Assembly (NCBI RefSeq): GCF_031729055.1
Contig: NZ_JAVMIP010000019.1
Coordinates: 1 to 62,606 of the forward strand
Source: Pseudocalidococcus azoricus BACA0444
GTDB taxonomy: Bacteria > Cyanobacteriota > Cyanobacteriia > Thermosynechococcales > Thermosynechococcaceae
Direction: 5' to 3'
DNA: 62,606 bases
Under the pieces are notes generated by a model. It did no database searches. It worked only from the letters and a program-made list of their open reading frames with translations, and was not told the DNA's origin. How positions within the stretch are numbered: position 1 is the first letter of the stretch; each line of letters opens with the position of its first letter. This document shows positions 1 to 8,554 of this stretch, in pieces. Position numbers and translations under genes: made by a program.

Positions 1-83
1 TAGGGTTATCCAAGACACATTCTTATTTTCTCATATTTGAAAACGGATTGCTATAGGGAACTAGAATTTGACTAGTCCGATTA

Positions 84-227
84 ATGTTCTTGCTCGGCTT
101 TGATGACTCCCCTAGTGAAGATTGGTTTAAGAAAAATGCGAGTCCAGAACTTACGGAAAAGATTTATGGTTATTTGTCGGACGCTGAAAAAGTGAGATTA
201 GTTGAGAGCTTGATGAACGCACTGTAA
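84..227 (+). CDS. small hypothetical protein (47 aa)
   Basis: An open frame runs from the first ATG after an in-frame TGA (69-71) to a TAA. The protein begins MFLLGFDDSPSED and ends VESLMNAL; it is acidic and has no transmembrane segment. No clear Shine-Dalgarno sequence precedes it. It may be a genuine small protein or the tail of a decayed gene. I do not recognise the family. It sits about 130 bases before leuS on the same strand, with no sign of functional coupling. Confidence 0.35.
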   Translation: MFLLGFDDSPSEDWFKKNASPELTEKIYGYLSDAEKVRLVESLMNAL

Positions 228-359
228 AACCGATTGGGAGCTTGTTCTCAAAAAAATTTTAAGCCTCAACCAAAAACCTTTGTGTGAGTGGATACTATTC
301 CCCCGTACCTTGTACCCTAGAACCTAGACCTTAAACATTTGTTGCATTAGGACTTAGGC

Positions 360-2939
360 GTGGAGAATCGGTATCAGCCCCAAGAGATTGAACCTAAATG
401 GCAAGATCACTGGCACCAGTCAGGCTTAGACCAAACGGGAACGGATACCAGTCAGCCGAAATTTTACGCACTTTCGATGTTTCCTTACCCCTCTGGGAAT
501 TTACACATGGGCCATGTGCGGAACTACACCATTACCGATGTGATCGCCAGGGTCAAAAAAATGCAGGGCTATCGGGTGCTTCATCCAATGGGGTGGGATG
601 CCTTTGGCTTGCCGGCCGAAAATGCGGCGATTGAACGGGGAATTCCACCGGCCCAATGGACAGAAGCCAACATTACCCAAATGAAAACTCAACTGCAACC
701 CCTCGGACTTTCCTATGATTGGTCGCGAGAATTAGCTACCTGTCGCCCGGATTATTACCGCTGGACGCAATGGTTATTTCTCCAGTTTTTTGAAGCCGGG
801 TTAGCCTACCAAAAAGAAGCAGCGGTGAACTGGGATCCGATTGATCAAACGGTTTTGGCCAATGAACAGGTGGATAGTGAAGGGCGATCCTGGCGATCCG
901 GGGCCATCGTGGAACGGAAACTCTTGCGGCAATGGTTTTTGAAAATTACGGACTATGCCGAGGCTCTGTTACAGGATTTAGAAACCCTCACAGGCTGGCC
1001 GGAACGGGTGAAATTGATGCAGGCCAACTGGATCGGCAAATCCACGGGGGCTTATTTGGAGTTTCCAATTGTCGGCTCTGAGCAAAAAATTGGTGTCTTT
1101 ACGACCCGGCCCGATACCGTTTATGGCGTGACCTATGTGGTGCTGGCTCCCGAACATCCTTTGACGCAAACTGTAACCACGAAAAAACAGCAAGCGAAGG
1201 TCAAAAAATTTATCGAGTCCATCAGCCATGAATCGGAACTAGAACGGACGGCGGAAGATAAACCGAAACGGGGCCTGGCCACAGGGGGGAACGCCTTAAA
1301 CCCATTCACTGGTGAGGAAATTCCGATCTGGATTGCGGATTATGTCTTGGTGGAGTACGGGACTGGAGCAGTGATGGGTGTGCCAGCCCACGATCAACGG
1401 GATTATGAATTTGCCCAACAGAATCAACTGCCGATTAAGACCGTGATTATTCCCGCCAATCCAGAAGTAGTGAAATTGGATCAGGCCTACACGGAATCGG
1501 GAATTCTGATTAACTCGGGGGAATTTGATGGCCTGGAGTCACCCATTGCTAAAACTAAAATTATTGAATTTGCCGAATCGCAAGGGTGGGGCAGAGCCAG
1601 GATTCAATATCGCTTGCGTGATTGGTTAATTTCTCGTCAGCGTTATTGGGGTGTACCGATTCCGATTATTCATTGCCCAGATTGTGGCGCAGTTCCCGTT
1701 CCCGATGCAGATTTACCTGTGGTTTTGCCGGAAAATGTTGCATTTACAGGCCGGGGGGCTTCTCCTTTGGCACAACTAGAAGATTGGGTGAATGTCAAAT
1801 GTCCCACCTGCGGCAAACCGGCCAAACGGGAAACCGACACGATGGATACCTTTATTGATTCCTCTTGGTATTTCTTGCGCTATGCCGATGCCCGTAATCA
1901 AGAAAAACCCTTTGATTCGGCCTTGGTCAATGACTGGTTGCCGGTGGATCAATATGTCGGGGGGATTGAACACGCCATTTTACACCTATTGTATTCCCGC
2001 TTTTTTACCAAAGTTCTCAAGGATCGGGGTTTAATTAACTTCAGTGAACCCTTCCAACGGCTATTAACCCAGGGGATGGTGCAAGGGAAAACCTATAAGA
2101 ATCCCCAAACGGGCAAATATGTCATTCCCAGCCAAGTCAAAGACCCCAATAATCCCGTAGATCCCGAGTCGGGGATTGCCTTGGATGTGGTCTATGAAAA
2201 AATGTCCAAGTCAAAACACAACGGTGTCGCGCCGGGAGATGTGATTGCCAAATATGGTGCTGATACGGCCCGGATGTTTATTCTGTTTAAAGCTCCCCCC
2301 GAAAAAGATTTGGAATGGGATGATGCCGATGTGGAAGGACAATTTCGCTTCTTAAATCGGGTCTGGCGGTTGGTGACGGGCTATATCGAGAAAAATCCTC
2401 AAGTGCAATCCGCTCATGGAGAATGGAGTCCTGATGAGAAAAAACTCCGGCGCGCAATTCATACGGCCATTAAGGAAGTTAGTGAAGACCTGGCCCAAGA
2501 CCATCAGTTCAATACGGCAATTTCCGAGTTGATGAAACTGAGCAATGCCTTGGGGGATGCGGCGGATTTAATCACTAGCCCCATCTATCAAGAAGGGATC
2601 AAAACCTTATTATTACTTCTCTCACCCTTTGCGCCCCATATTTCCGAAGAACTTTGGCAACAGCTACCTAATCAGACGTTAGAAAAATCCATTCATCTCC
2701 AGGCCTGGCCCAAGGTTGATCCCACTGCCCTAGTTGCGGATGAGATTTCCTTAGTGATTCAAATCATGGGCAAAACAAGGGGAGTGATTCAAGTTCCCGC
2801 CCAGGCCGAGGCCAATGACTTAGAAACCTATGCTCGCAATTCAGAGGTGGGAGAACGATATTTAGCTGGCCAAACAGTGAAAAAAGTCATTGTTGTCCCC
2901 GGTAAATTAATCAATTTTGTCCTGGTAAATAAGGGCTAG
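360..2939 (+). CDS. leuS: leucyl-tRNA synthetase
   Basis: Class I aminoacyl-tRNA synthetase that charges tRNA-Leu with leucine in the cytoplasm. The 859-residue length is normal for bacterial LeuRS. The ATP-binding HIGH signature reads HMGH at residues 49-52 and the second signature KMSKS is at 614-618. Between them lies the CP1 editing domain, recognisable by [20 protein letters not shown] (about 248-267). Two CxxC pairs (CPDC and CPTC) form the zinc-ribbon insertion. The start is GTG. A membrane-protein gene follows after 10 bases, suggesting cotranscription without a known functional link. Confidence 0.98.
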   Translation: MENRYQPQEIEPKWQDHWHQSGLDQTGTDTSQPKFYALSMFPYPSGNLHMGHVRNYTITDVIARVKKMQGYRVLHPMGWDAFGLPAENAAIERGIPPAQWTEANITQMKTQLQPLGLSYDWSRELATCRPDYYRWTQWLFLQFFEAGLAYQKEAAVNWDPIDQTVLANEQVDSEGRSWRSGAIVERKLLRQWFLKITDYAEALLQDLETLTGWPERVKLMQANWIGKSTGAYLEFPIVGSEQKIGVFTTRPDTVYGVTYVVLAPEHPLTQTVTTKKQQAKVKKFIESISHESELERTAEDKPKRGLATGGNALNPFTGEEIPIWIADYVLVEYGTGAVMGVPAHDQRDYEFAQQNQLPIKTVIIPANPEVVKLDQAYTESGILINSGEFDGLESPIAKTKIIEFAESQGWGRARIQYRLRDWLISRQRYWGVPIPIIHCPDCGAVPVPDADLPVVLPENVAFTGRGASPLAQLEDWVNVKCPTCGKPAKRETDTMDTFIDSSWYFLRYADARNQEKPFDSALVNDWLPVDQYVGGIEHAILHLLYSRFFTKVLKDRGLINFSEPFQRLLTQGMVQGKTYKNPQTGKYVIPSQVKDPNNPVDPESGIALDVVYEKMSKSKHNGVAPGDVIAKYGADTARMFILFKAPPEKDLEWDDADVEGQFRFLNRVWRLVTGYIEKNPQVQSAHGEWSPDEKKLRRAIHTAIKEVSEDLAQDHQFNTAISELMKLSNALGDAADLITSPIYQEGIKTLLLLLSPFAPHISEELWQQLPNQTLEKSIHLQAWPKVDPTALVADEISLVIQIMGKTRGVIQVPAQAEANDLETYARNSEVGERYLAGQTVKKVIVVPGKLINFVLVNKG

Positions 2940-2949
2940 GCAACTGCTT

Positions 2950-3378
2950 ATGTTTGACCCCCTGCGGAGTTTGAAGTTTTTACCCTGGCGTTCCCTGCTT
3001 TCGGCGGCGATTACGACACTTACCCTGGCGAAGATTTTTGATCTGGGTTTAATGGTCGTTGCGGGACAGTCTCCAGAGATGCGGGACTTTTTGCAAACGG
3101 TTTTAACACCCCCCTGGGGCCTCCTGATTGTCATTCTCTTGAGTGTGGGCTTGGGGGCCTTGGCAGTCCTGTTTTTGGAAACCTGGTTTTCGCCGGGACG
3201 AATTGTCGGGGCAACTCTTTGGGGCCTGGTGCTGTGCTTGTTATTAACGTTAATTGTGATTGCAATTATTTCTGGATTAACGAGAGTCCCCGCTGGGCTG
3301 TTGGATGTGAATGAAAATGTCCTGATTGGCCTGGCTGTGGGAGTCTTTTGGCGTGGGCGGCGGTATTGGCGATGGTAG
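2950..3378 (+). CDS. small integral membrane protein of unknown function
   Basis: The 142-residue protein has about three hydrophobic spans (roughly residues 15-40, 55-80 and 88-110) and a basic/aromatic C-terminus ending RRYWRW. The family is not recognised and no catalytic motif is visible. It starts 10 bases after leuS and its TAG stop overlaps the ATG of the following HAD hydrolase (ATGGTAG), so the two are probably translated together. A membrane location is inferred from hydrophobicity only. Confidence 0.75.
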   Translation: MFDPLRSLKFLPWRSLLSAAITTLTLAKIFDLGLMVVAGQSPEMRDFLQTVLTPPWGLLIVILLSVGLGALAVLFLETWFSPGRIVGATLWGLVLCLLLTLIVIAIISGLTRVPAGLLDVNENVLIGLAVGVFWRGRRYWRW

Positions 3379-4100
3379 GGATTGGGAAAAATCAGCGGCC
3401 CGAGGCCATATTCTTAGACGCGGTTGGGACACTCTTTGGGATTCGGGGGAATGTTGGGGAAATTTATGGGAATTTTGCCGCCCAGGCCGGGGTGATTGTT
3501 GATTCAACTCAATTAGACCAGGCCTTTATGATTAGCTTCTCTCAAGCTCCAAAACTGAATAGTTCTTTGGCAATGGGAGAGGAATTAGTGGCTTTAGAGC
3601 GGGCCTGGTGGGAGTCGGTGGCGGCTAAGAGTTTTGCAGCAGTGGGGGCCTTAGGGGAATTTCCAAATTTTTCAGCATTTTTTCAAACTCTCTTTGATCA
3701 CTTTGCCTTGGCCGATCCTTGGTACGTTTATGAAGATGTTCAACAGGTTTTAGCATCATGGCAGCAAATGGGGATTAGGCTGGGGGTTTTATCCAATTTT
3801 GACAGTCGCCTTTATCCGGTTTTAGAAGCCTTAAAACTTGCAGATTTTTTTGATTCTGTGACTATTTCTACCCATGTTGGGGCGGCTAAACCAGACCCGG
3901 ATATATTTAAGATTGCCTTAGAGCATTATGATCTAGAACCGATTCAGGCCTGGCATATTGGCGATAGTTGGTCGGAGGATGTGGTCGGGGCTGAACGGGC
4001 GGGATTGGGGGCTATTTGGTTGAATCGTACCGGAAAATCCACTCCCAGGCCTGGAGTTGCCTTCAAAGTCGTGACGCGTTTAACCGAGTTATCCCTGTGA
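3372..4100 (+). CDS. HAD-superfamily hydrolase (subfamily IA, REG-2/HDHD3-like)
   Basis: Haloacid dehalogenase-fold phosphatase. Motif I is DAVGTLF near the N-terminus (nucleophile Asp; the usual second Asp is replaced, as in HDHD3-like members), motif II is LSNFDSR, the motif III lysine is in AAKPDPDIF, and the motif IV acidic pair is in HIGDSWSEDVVGA. A cap domain lies between motifs I and II. An upstream in-frame start at 3348 exists, but ATG 3372 overlaps the previous stop and places motif I normally, so I prefer it (242 aa). The substrate cannot be read from sequence. Confidence 0.88.
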   Translation: MVGIGKNQRPEAIFLDAVGTLFGIRGNVGEIYGNFAAQAGVIVDSTQLDQAFMISFSQAPKLNSSLAMGEELVALERAWWESVAAKSFAAVGALGEFPNFSAFFQTLFDHFALADPWYVYEDVQQVLASWQQMGIRLGVLSNFDSRLYPVLEALKLADFFDSVTISTHVGAAKPDPDIFKIALEHYDLEPIQAWHIGDSWSEDVVGAERAGLGAIWLNRTGKSTPRPGVAFKVVTRLTELSL

Positions 4101-4115
4101 AGGTGTTGGTTTTCG

Positions 4116-6305
4116 ATGATTGACCAAGAGATTGCGGATCAGTGGTTGGCCAGTGGCTTTTATGCTCCAGCAGTGACAGTTTATGAATGTCTGATTGCAG
4201 AAAATCCAGATCAACTGGCCTGGTATCAAAACCTCGGATTAGCTTATTTACTCCAGGGAGAAGAAGTTTCAGCACAGGTAGCTTGGTTTACTCCTTTGGA
4301 TTTTTTATCGGATGAAGAAGCTGAGAGTTATCAACAGAGTTTACTCAATCGTTTAACAGACATTACGGCTCACCTAGAATCACAGCAAAAAGACTTAGAG
4401 GCCTGGTTAGTTCGTCAATATTATCGGCAATTTGAACCGGAACATCTAGAGAATTTAATTGCCCTGATTCAATTAGAAATTAAACTCAATAAATTAACAC
4501 CAGCATCCCTCTTGGCCTGGGAATTCATGGAGCTTCTGGAGCTATTTGGCGCAACTCTTTCACCGGAAACTTTAGAGCAATTTCTCCTCGCCCTCTTTCC
4601 CTGCTACCCTGACCAAGAAATTATTACCGACTGCCTCAAAATTGGCCTAAGGTTTGTGGCTGATGTCACTGGCCTGGTCCTGAAATTTTCCCAATCAGCC
4701 TATAACCATACCTATCTGCCCAACTATGAGGCGGCAATTCAACTTACCCAACGCTGCCTAGTCTTTAGCCCGAAAATGCTTCCCCTGTGGCGACAACTCT
4801 CTGATTTTTATACGGATATAGGTCAGTTTGCCCCCGGCCTGGTCGCAGCCCAAAACTATAACGACTATTGCCAAATTCTGGCGGAAAAAGTCTTTGGTCA
4901 ACGGGTTTTACTGCGGGCCCTCATGCGCCAAGGAGATCATGGCCCCGAAGTCCAGGCCTGTTTTAGTCGCCAAGCCCAACTGATCCAAGAATTGTTAGCT
5001 GAACCTGCCCTCAACCTCACCCGTGGCCAGGCCCGGTCTTTAATTGTGGCTCTGTTCCATTGGCCCTATGTTCAAGATCAACCTGCACAATATTGGGCCT
5101 GGCAAACCCCCTTAGCAGCCCTGGCTCAACAAAATCTCCTTGGAACTGAAACCGGCCAAAACCTGGCTCCCTATTCCTACCATCAACAACCGATTACCCC
5201 AACCCGCAAAACCCGCCACGGAGATTGTTTGCACATTGGCTATCTGGCCCATACCCTGCGGCAACATTCAGTCGGGTGGCTCTGTCGCTGGTTGTTTCGT
5301 TACCATGATCGGCAAAAATTTAAGATCCACCTGTATTTTCTCGCCCAAGGTGTGACTCCCTTTACCCAGGCCTGGTTTTTACCCCATGCAGACTCTTGGT
5401 GGGCGGGCAATTTAGTCACAGATCTAGTGCCGCAAATTTTCCAAGACGAAATTGATCTTCTCATTGACTTGGACGGTGGAACCTATGAAGATAGTGCTGA
5501 AGTTTTAGTCCATAAACCCGCGCCAATTCAGGCCACATGGTTAGGGTGGGATGCAACGGGTGTTCCGGCTGTGGACTACTTTATTGGCGATCCCCATGTC
5601 TTACCCCCAGAGGCAGAACAGTATTATTCCGAAAAAATTTGGCGTTTACCGGAAGTTTATTTAGCTGTAGATGGCTTTGAAATTGGCGTTCCAACCCTGC
5701 GGCGTAAAGATCTAGGGATTCCGGAGGATGCGGTGATCTATTTCACGGCCCAAAATGGTCTGAAACAACATCCCCAAACCTTGAAACAGCAGTATCAGAT
5801 TCTAGCTCAAGTTCCCAACAGTTACTTCTTAATTAAGTTGCGGGGGGAAAAAGAAATCTTACGGAACCTATTTGAAGCGATTGCCCAGGCAGAAGGGGTG
5901 AGTGTATCCCGGTTGCGTTTCCTAGACTTTGATGACGATGAACCCACCCACCGCGCCAACCTCCAACTGGCAGATATTGTTCTGGATTCCTATCCCTATA
6001 ACGGTGCGACCACAACTCTAGAAACCCTTTGGCTGGAGATTCCCCTGGTGACTCAAGTTGGCCAACAGTTTGCGGCCCGCAATAGTTATACATTTATGGT
6101 CAATGCCGGAATTACCGAAGGCCTGGCCTGGTCTAGTCAAGAATATGTGGATTGGGGGATTACACTGGGCCTGGATGCTCAATTACGCCAACAGGTAAAG
6201 GACAAACTCCGCCAGGCCAAGCAAACCTCGCCCCTTTGGGACACCCGCAGATTTACCCGTCACCTAGAACAGGCTTATCAAACAATGTGGGCCCAACTGA
6301 GCTAG
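4116..6305 (+). CDS. SPINDLY/O-GlcNAc transferase-type glycosyltransferase with TPR-like N-terminus
   Basis: 729 residues. The N-terminal half is alpha-helical with tetratricopeptide-like spacing (for example YAPAVTVYECLIAENPDQ and NYEAAIQLTQRCLVFSPK). The C-terminal half (about 370-725) matches the GT41 catalytic region: LHIGYLAHTLRQHSVGWL, DLLIDLDGGTY, QATWLGWDATG, the YFIGDP-type segment, RLRFLDF and LDSYPYNGATTTLETLWLE. Family members transfer GlcNAc, fucose or other sugars to Ser/Thr or Asn of proteins; donor and target here are unknown. It converges on a cluster of four other glycosyltransferases, which suggests a surface-polymer or protein-glycosylation locus. Confidence 0.88.
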   Translation: MIDQEIADQWLASGFYAPAVTVYECLIAENPDQLAWYQNLGLAYLLQGEEVSAQVAWFTPLDFLSDEEAESYQQSLLNRLTDITAHLESQQKDLEAWLVRQYYRQFEPEHLENLIALIQLEIKLNKLTPASLLAWEFMELLELFGATLSPETLEQFLLALFPCYPDQEIITDCLKIGLRFVADVTGLVLKFSQSAYNHTYLPNYEAAIQLTQRCLVFSPKMLPLWRQLSDFYTDIGQFAPGLVAAQNYNDYCQILAEKVFGQRVLLRALMRQGDHGPEVQACFSRQAQLIQELLAEPALNLTRGQARSLIVALFHWPYVQDQPAQYWAWQTPLAALAQQNLLGTETGQNLAPYSYHQQPITPTRKTRHGDCLHIGYLAHTLRQHSVGWLCRWLFRYHDRQKFKIHLYFLAQGVTPFTQAWFLPHADSWWAGNLVTDLVPQIFQDEIDLLIDLDGGTYEDSAEVLVHKPAPIQATWLGWDATGVPAVDYFIGDPHVLPPEAEQYYSEKIWRLPEVYLAVDGFEIGVPTLRRKDLGIPEDAVIYFTAQNGLKQHPQTLKQQYQILAQVPNSYFLIKLRGEKEILRNLFEAIAQAEGVSVSRLRFLDFDDDEPTHRANLQLADIVLDSYPYNGATTTLETLWLEIPLVTQVGQQFAARNSYTFMVNAGITEGLAWSSQEYVDWGITLGLDAQLRQQVKDKLRQAKQTSPLWDTRRFTRHLEQAYQTMWAQLS

Positions 6306-6374
6306 TCATGGCCAGGGGAAATTAGGCAACACCTCAGGAAACTGATGTTTACGGGTCTAACCCTCGGCAATAAC

Positions 6375-6394
6375 CTCTAAGAGATTAGAGTTTT
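6375..6394 (+). terminator. candidate intrinsic terminator after the SPINDLY-type gene
   Basis: CTCTAA (6375-6380), a GAGA loop and TTAGAG (6385-6390) form a perfect 6-bp hairpin followed by TTTTGATTT, 69 bases after the plus-strand stop. It overlaps the stop codon of the convergent glycosyltransferase. The stem is short and AT-rich, so strength is uncertain. Confidence 0.45.
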
Positions 6395-7290
6395 GATTTC
6401 AAGCGGATCAACACCCACACCTTAAACAAGGACGGAAACTGATGCCAATCCCAATATTGTTGCAATATGAAAAAAATTAAGATACACCAAAACCTCAAAT
6501 CAAATTTTGGCACAGGTCGGTTGTGCAGCAGTTGATGACTGGCCGATAAGTCTAAGTTGAGTTGTGATTCTGTCTGGACGCGTGCATAGTTAATGAGGTG
6601 ACGATCTGGAACATAGCCAAGTTTTTGCTTCAACATTTGATTCACTTCCCCATGGGCTTTCACTCGACTACCGATGGTTTTATTAAGGGAATATTGACGA
6701 GATCCAGCTAACACCTTGGGTAAATAGTAAAACTTAGTCTCTTTTCCCCAGCGCAACCATAGTTCATAATCTAAACAAAAATGTAAGTCGGTGTTTAAGT
6801 TCCCCCATTGTTCAATACAAGTTCGCCGAAAAAACACAGCCGGCTGACAGAGATAGCAAATATCCTTCAGGGCTTCATAATTCCAGGCCTGGGTCGGATA
6901 GGGTTCGATGATTTGATTATTGGCATCAATATAATTGGCCAGGCCATACACCACTAAAACATTTGGATTGGTTGTGAAGATTTGGGCAACTGTCGCAAAG
7001 GCCCCCGGATAATAAATATCATCAGAGTTAATCCAAGCAATAATCTCTCCAGTGGTTACGGTAATAGCTTGATTCACCGCATCGGCCTGGCCCAAATCCG
7101 GCCCAGAATGCCATCGAAAGTTGGGATATTGATCTGCACTGGCCTGGAGAATATCTATGGTTTGATCCTGGCTGCCCCCATCAGCAACATAACAGTCAAA
7201 CACGACATCAGATTGTTGATAAATACTGGCAATTGTCTGCTTAAGATAGTTGCCTTGGTTAAAGGAGGGGATAACAACACTAAACATCAT
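6385..7290 (-). CDS. family 2 glycosyltransferase
   Basis: GT-A fold transferase of about 300 residues. The N-terminus carries the GT2 signature FSVVIPSFNQGNYLKQTIAS, then VADGGSQDQTIDIL and the metal/nucleotide-sugar motif WINSDDIYY (DxD-equivalent SDD). FCLDYELWLRWG matches the later ED/ELW region that holds the catalytic base. A hydrophobic segment near the C-terminus (residues about 268-285) may anchor it to the membrane. In-frame TTG/GTG codons lie just upstream; ATG 7290 or 7287 is the likely start, overlapping the end of the preceding GT4 gene. Last gene of a four-gene minus-strand operon. Confidence 0.9.
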   Translation of the reverse strand: MMFSVVIPSFNQGNYLKQTIASIYQQSDVVFDCYVADGGSQDQTIDILQASADQYPNFRWHSGPDLGQADAVNQAITVTTGEIIAWINSDDIYYPGAFATVAQIFTTNPNVLVVYGLANYIDANNQIIEPYPTQAWNYEALKDICYLCQPAVFFRRTCIEQWGNLNTDLHFCLDYELWLRWGKETKFYYLPKVLAGSRQYSLNKTIGSRVKAHGEVNQMLKQKLGYVPDRHLINYARVQTESQLNLDLSASHQLLHNRPVPKFDLRFWCILIFFILQQYWDWHQFPSLFKVWVLIRLKSKL

Positions 7291-8554
7291 CACCAAGAGC
7301 CGCCAAAGTAGTGCAAATGAGTTGGATATATTTTTGAGCGGTGACTGTGGGAGAAAATAGCCTTAATCTCTGCTGTCCCTTGGCGATGAGTTCATGGACT
7401 AACTCGGTATCCGTCTGAATGGCTAGTAACTTTTGCACCAGATCATCAACATCATCAGGATGGAAATAAAGAGCCGCGTCTCCTGCCACTTCCGGTAAAC
7501 TTGCGGCCTGGCTACAAAGAATTGGCTTATGATAGTACATTGCTTCTACCAATGGCATTCCAAATCCTTCATATCGTGATGGAAACAAGAGACAAAAACA
7601 ACCTTGCCATAAACTTTCCAGAGTTTGGGCATCAACATACCCGAGAACATGAATCTGGGGATGAGACCGATAAATTTTCTCTTCTTCACTTGATAAGCAA
7701 CTAGGCTGAAGCCATGCCCCAGTCAACACTAGATCAATGGGATTCTGACTATGCTGATGGTACTGACTAAATGCCTTCAGAAGAGTTCGATGATTTTTGT
7801 GGGGCCAGTTATTAGCCGGATAAAAGAAATATTTATTTTGCTCTAAACCATATTTACTTAAGGCCTTTTGAATCTCTGTAATTTGGGGCACTCCTTTGGC
7901 TCGATAATTACCATGATGAATCACTTGAAGTTTTGGTTTAGAGTTGGGAAATGCTTGCGACATGGATTGACGGGTAAACTCTGAAATACAAACAATATGT
8001 GTAGATCGATGGGTTAATTGATAAAAAAAGAGTTGACGATATAACCATTCTTGCCAACTAAAGGCCTGGGGCATGGCTAAATGCTGAAGATCATGCACAA
8101 TGGTAATAGTTGGGATGCCTGACTCTTGAAAAGCTGGATTCGTATAAGGACAAAGCAGTAAATCCACCTTCAGCTGATCAAGTATTCGATTCCATCCCAT
8201 CACCTGCCGAACAAAATGCCAGAGCTTCACACTATAGGTTACGATTCTATTGGCATAACGAATTGGCGGTTTCAGGCAATAAGTCTTGACTCGCTTTTGA
8301 TAAGTCTCGGTCAGATAGCCATGATTATTACTGGATGTGAGCAGGATAATGTCCCAGTGGGGTGCTAATTTTAGTAATGATTCCAGTAAAAAATGACTAA
8401 ATACATTCACGCCACCATTTTCACCAGTTGAAATTAGGGGTGTCAAATCAATGGCAACTCGATAACGCCGCTGTAAATATTCATTGATGATCATGTTTCT
8501 GAAACTAGATTTTCGTTTTGCTTCTGGTTTACACCAATGGACTATCGGGATCAT
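7280..8554 (-). CDS. family 4 glycosyltransferase (GT-B)
   Basis: Retaining GT4 transferase of up to 424 residues. The C-terminal domain contains FFYPANNWPHKNHRTLL and the donor-binding signature FPSRYEGFGMPLVEAM with PEVAGDAALYF, where the E-x7-E glutamates sit. The N-terminal domain begins RVAIDLTPLISTGENGGVN, typical for the acceptor domain. ATG 8554 would overlap the upstream gene by 26 bases; a second ATG at 8494 (MIINEYLQRRYRV) is also possible and neither has a strong Shine-Dalgarno site. Sugar donor and acceptor are unknown; context suggests exopolysaccharide or LPS-type assembly. Confidence 0.9.
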   Translation of the reverse strand: MIPIVHWCKPEAKRKSSFRNMIINEYLQRRYRVAIDLTPLISTGENGGVNVFSHFLLESLLKLAPHWDIILLTSSNNHGYLTETYQKRVKTYCLKPPIRYANRIVTYSVKLWHFVRQVMGWNRILDQLKVDLLLCPYTNPAFQESGIPTITIVHDLQHLAMPQAFSWQEWLYRQLFFYQLTHRSTHIVCISEFTRQSMSQAFPNSKPKLQVIHHGNYRAKGVPQITEIQKALSKYGLEQNKYFFYPANNWPHKNHRTLLKAFSQYHQHSQNPIDLVLTGAWLQPSCLSSEEEKIYRSHPQIHVLGYVDAQTLESLWQGCFCLLFPSRYEGFGMPLVEAMYYHKPILCSQAASLPEVAGDAALYFHPDDVDDLVQKLLAIQTDTELVHELIAKGQQRLRLFSPTVTAQKYIQLICTTLAALGDDV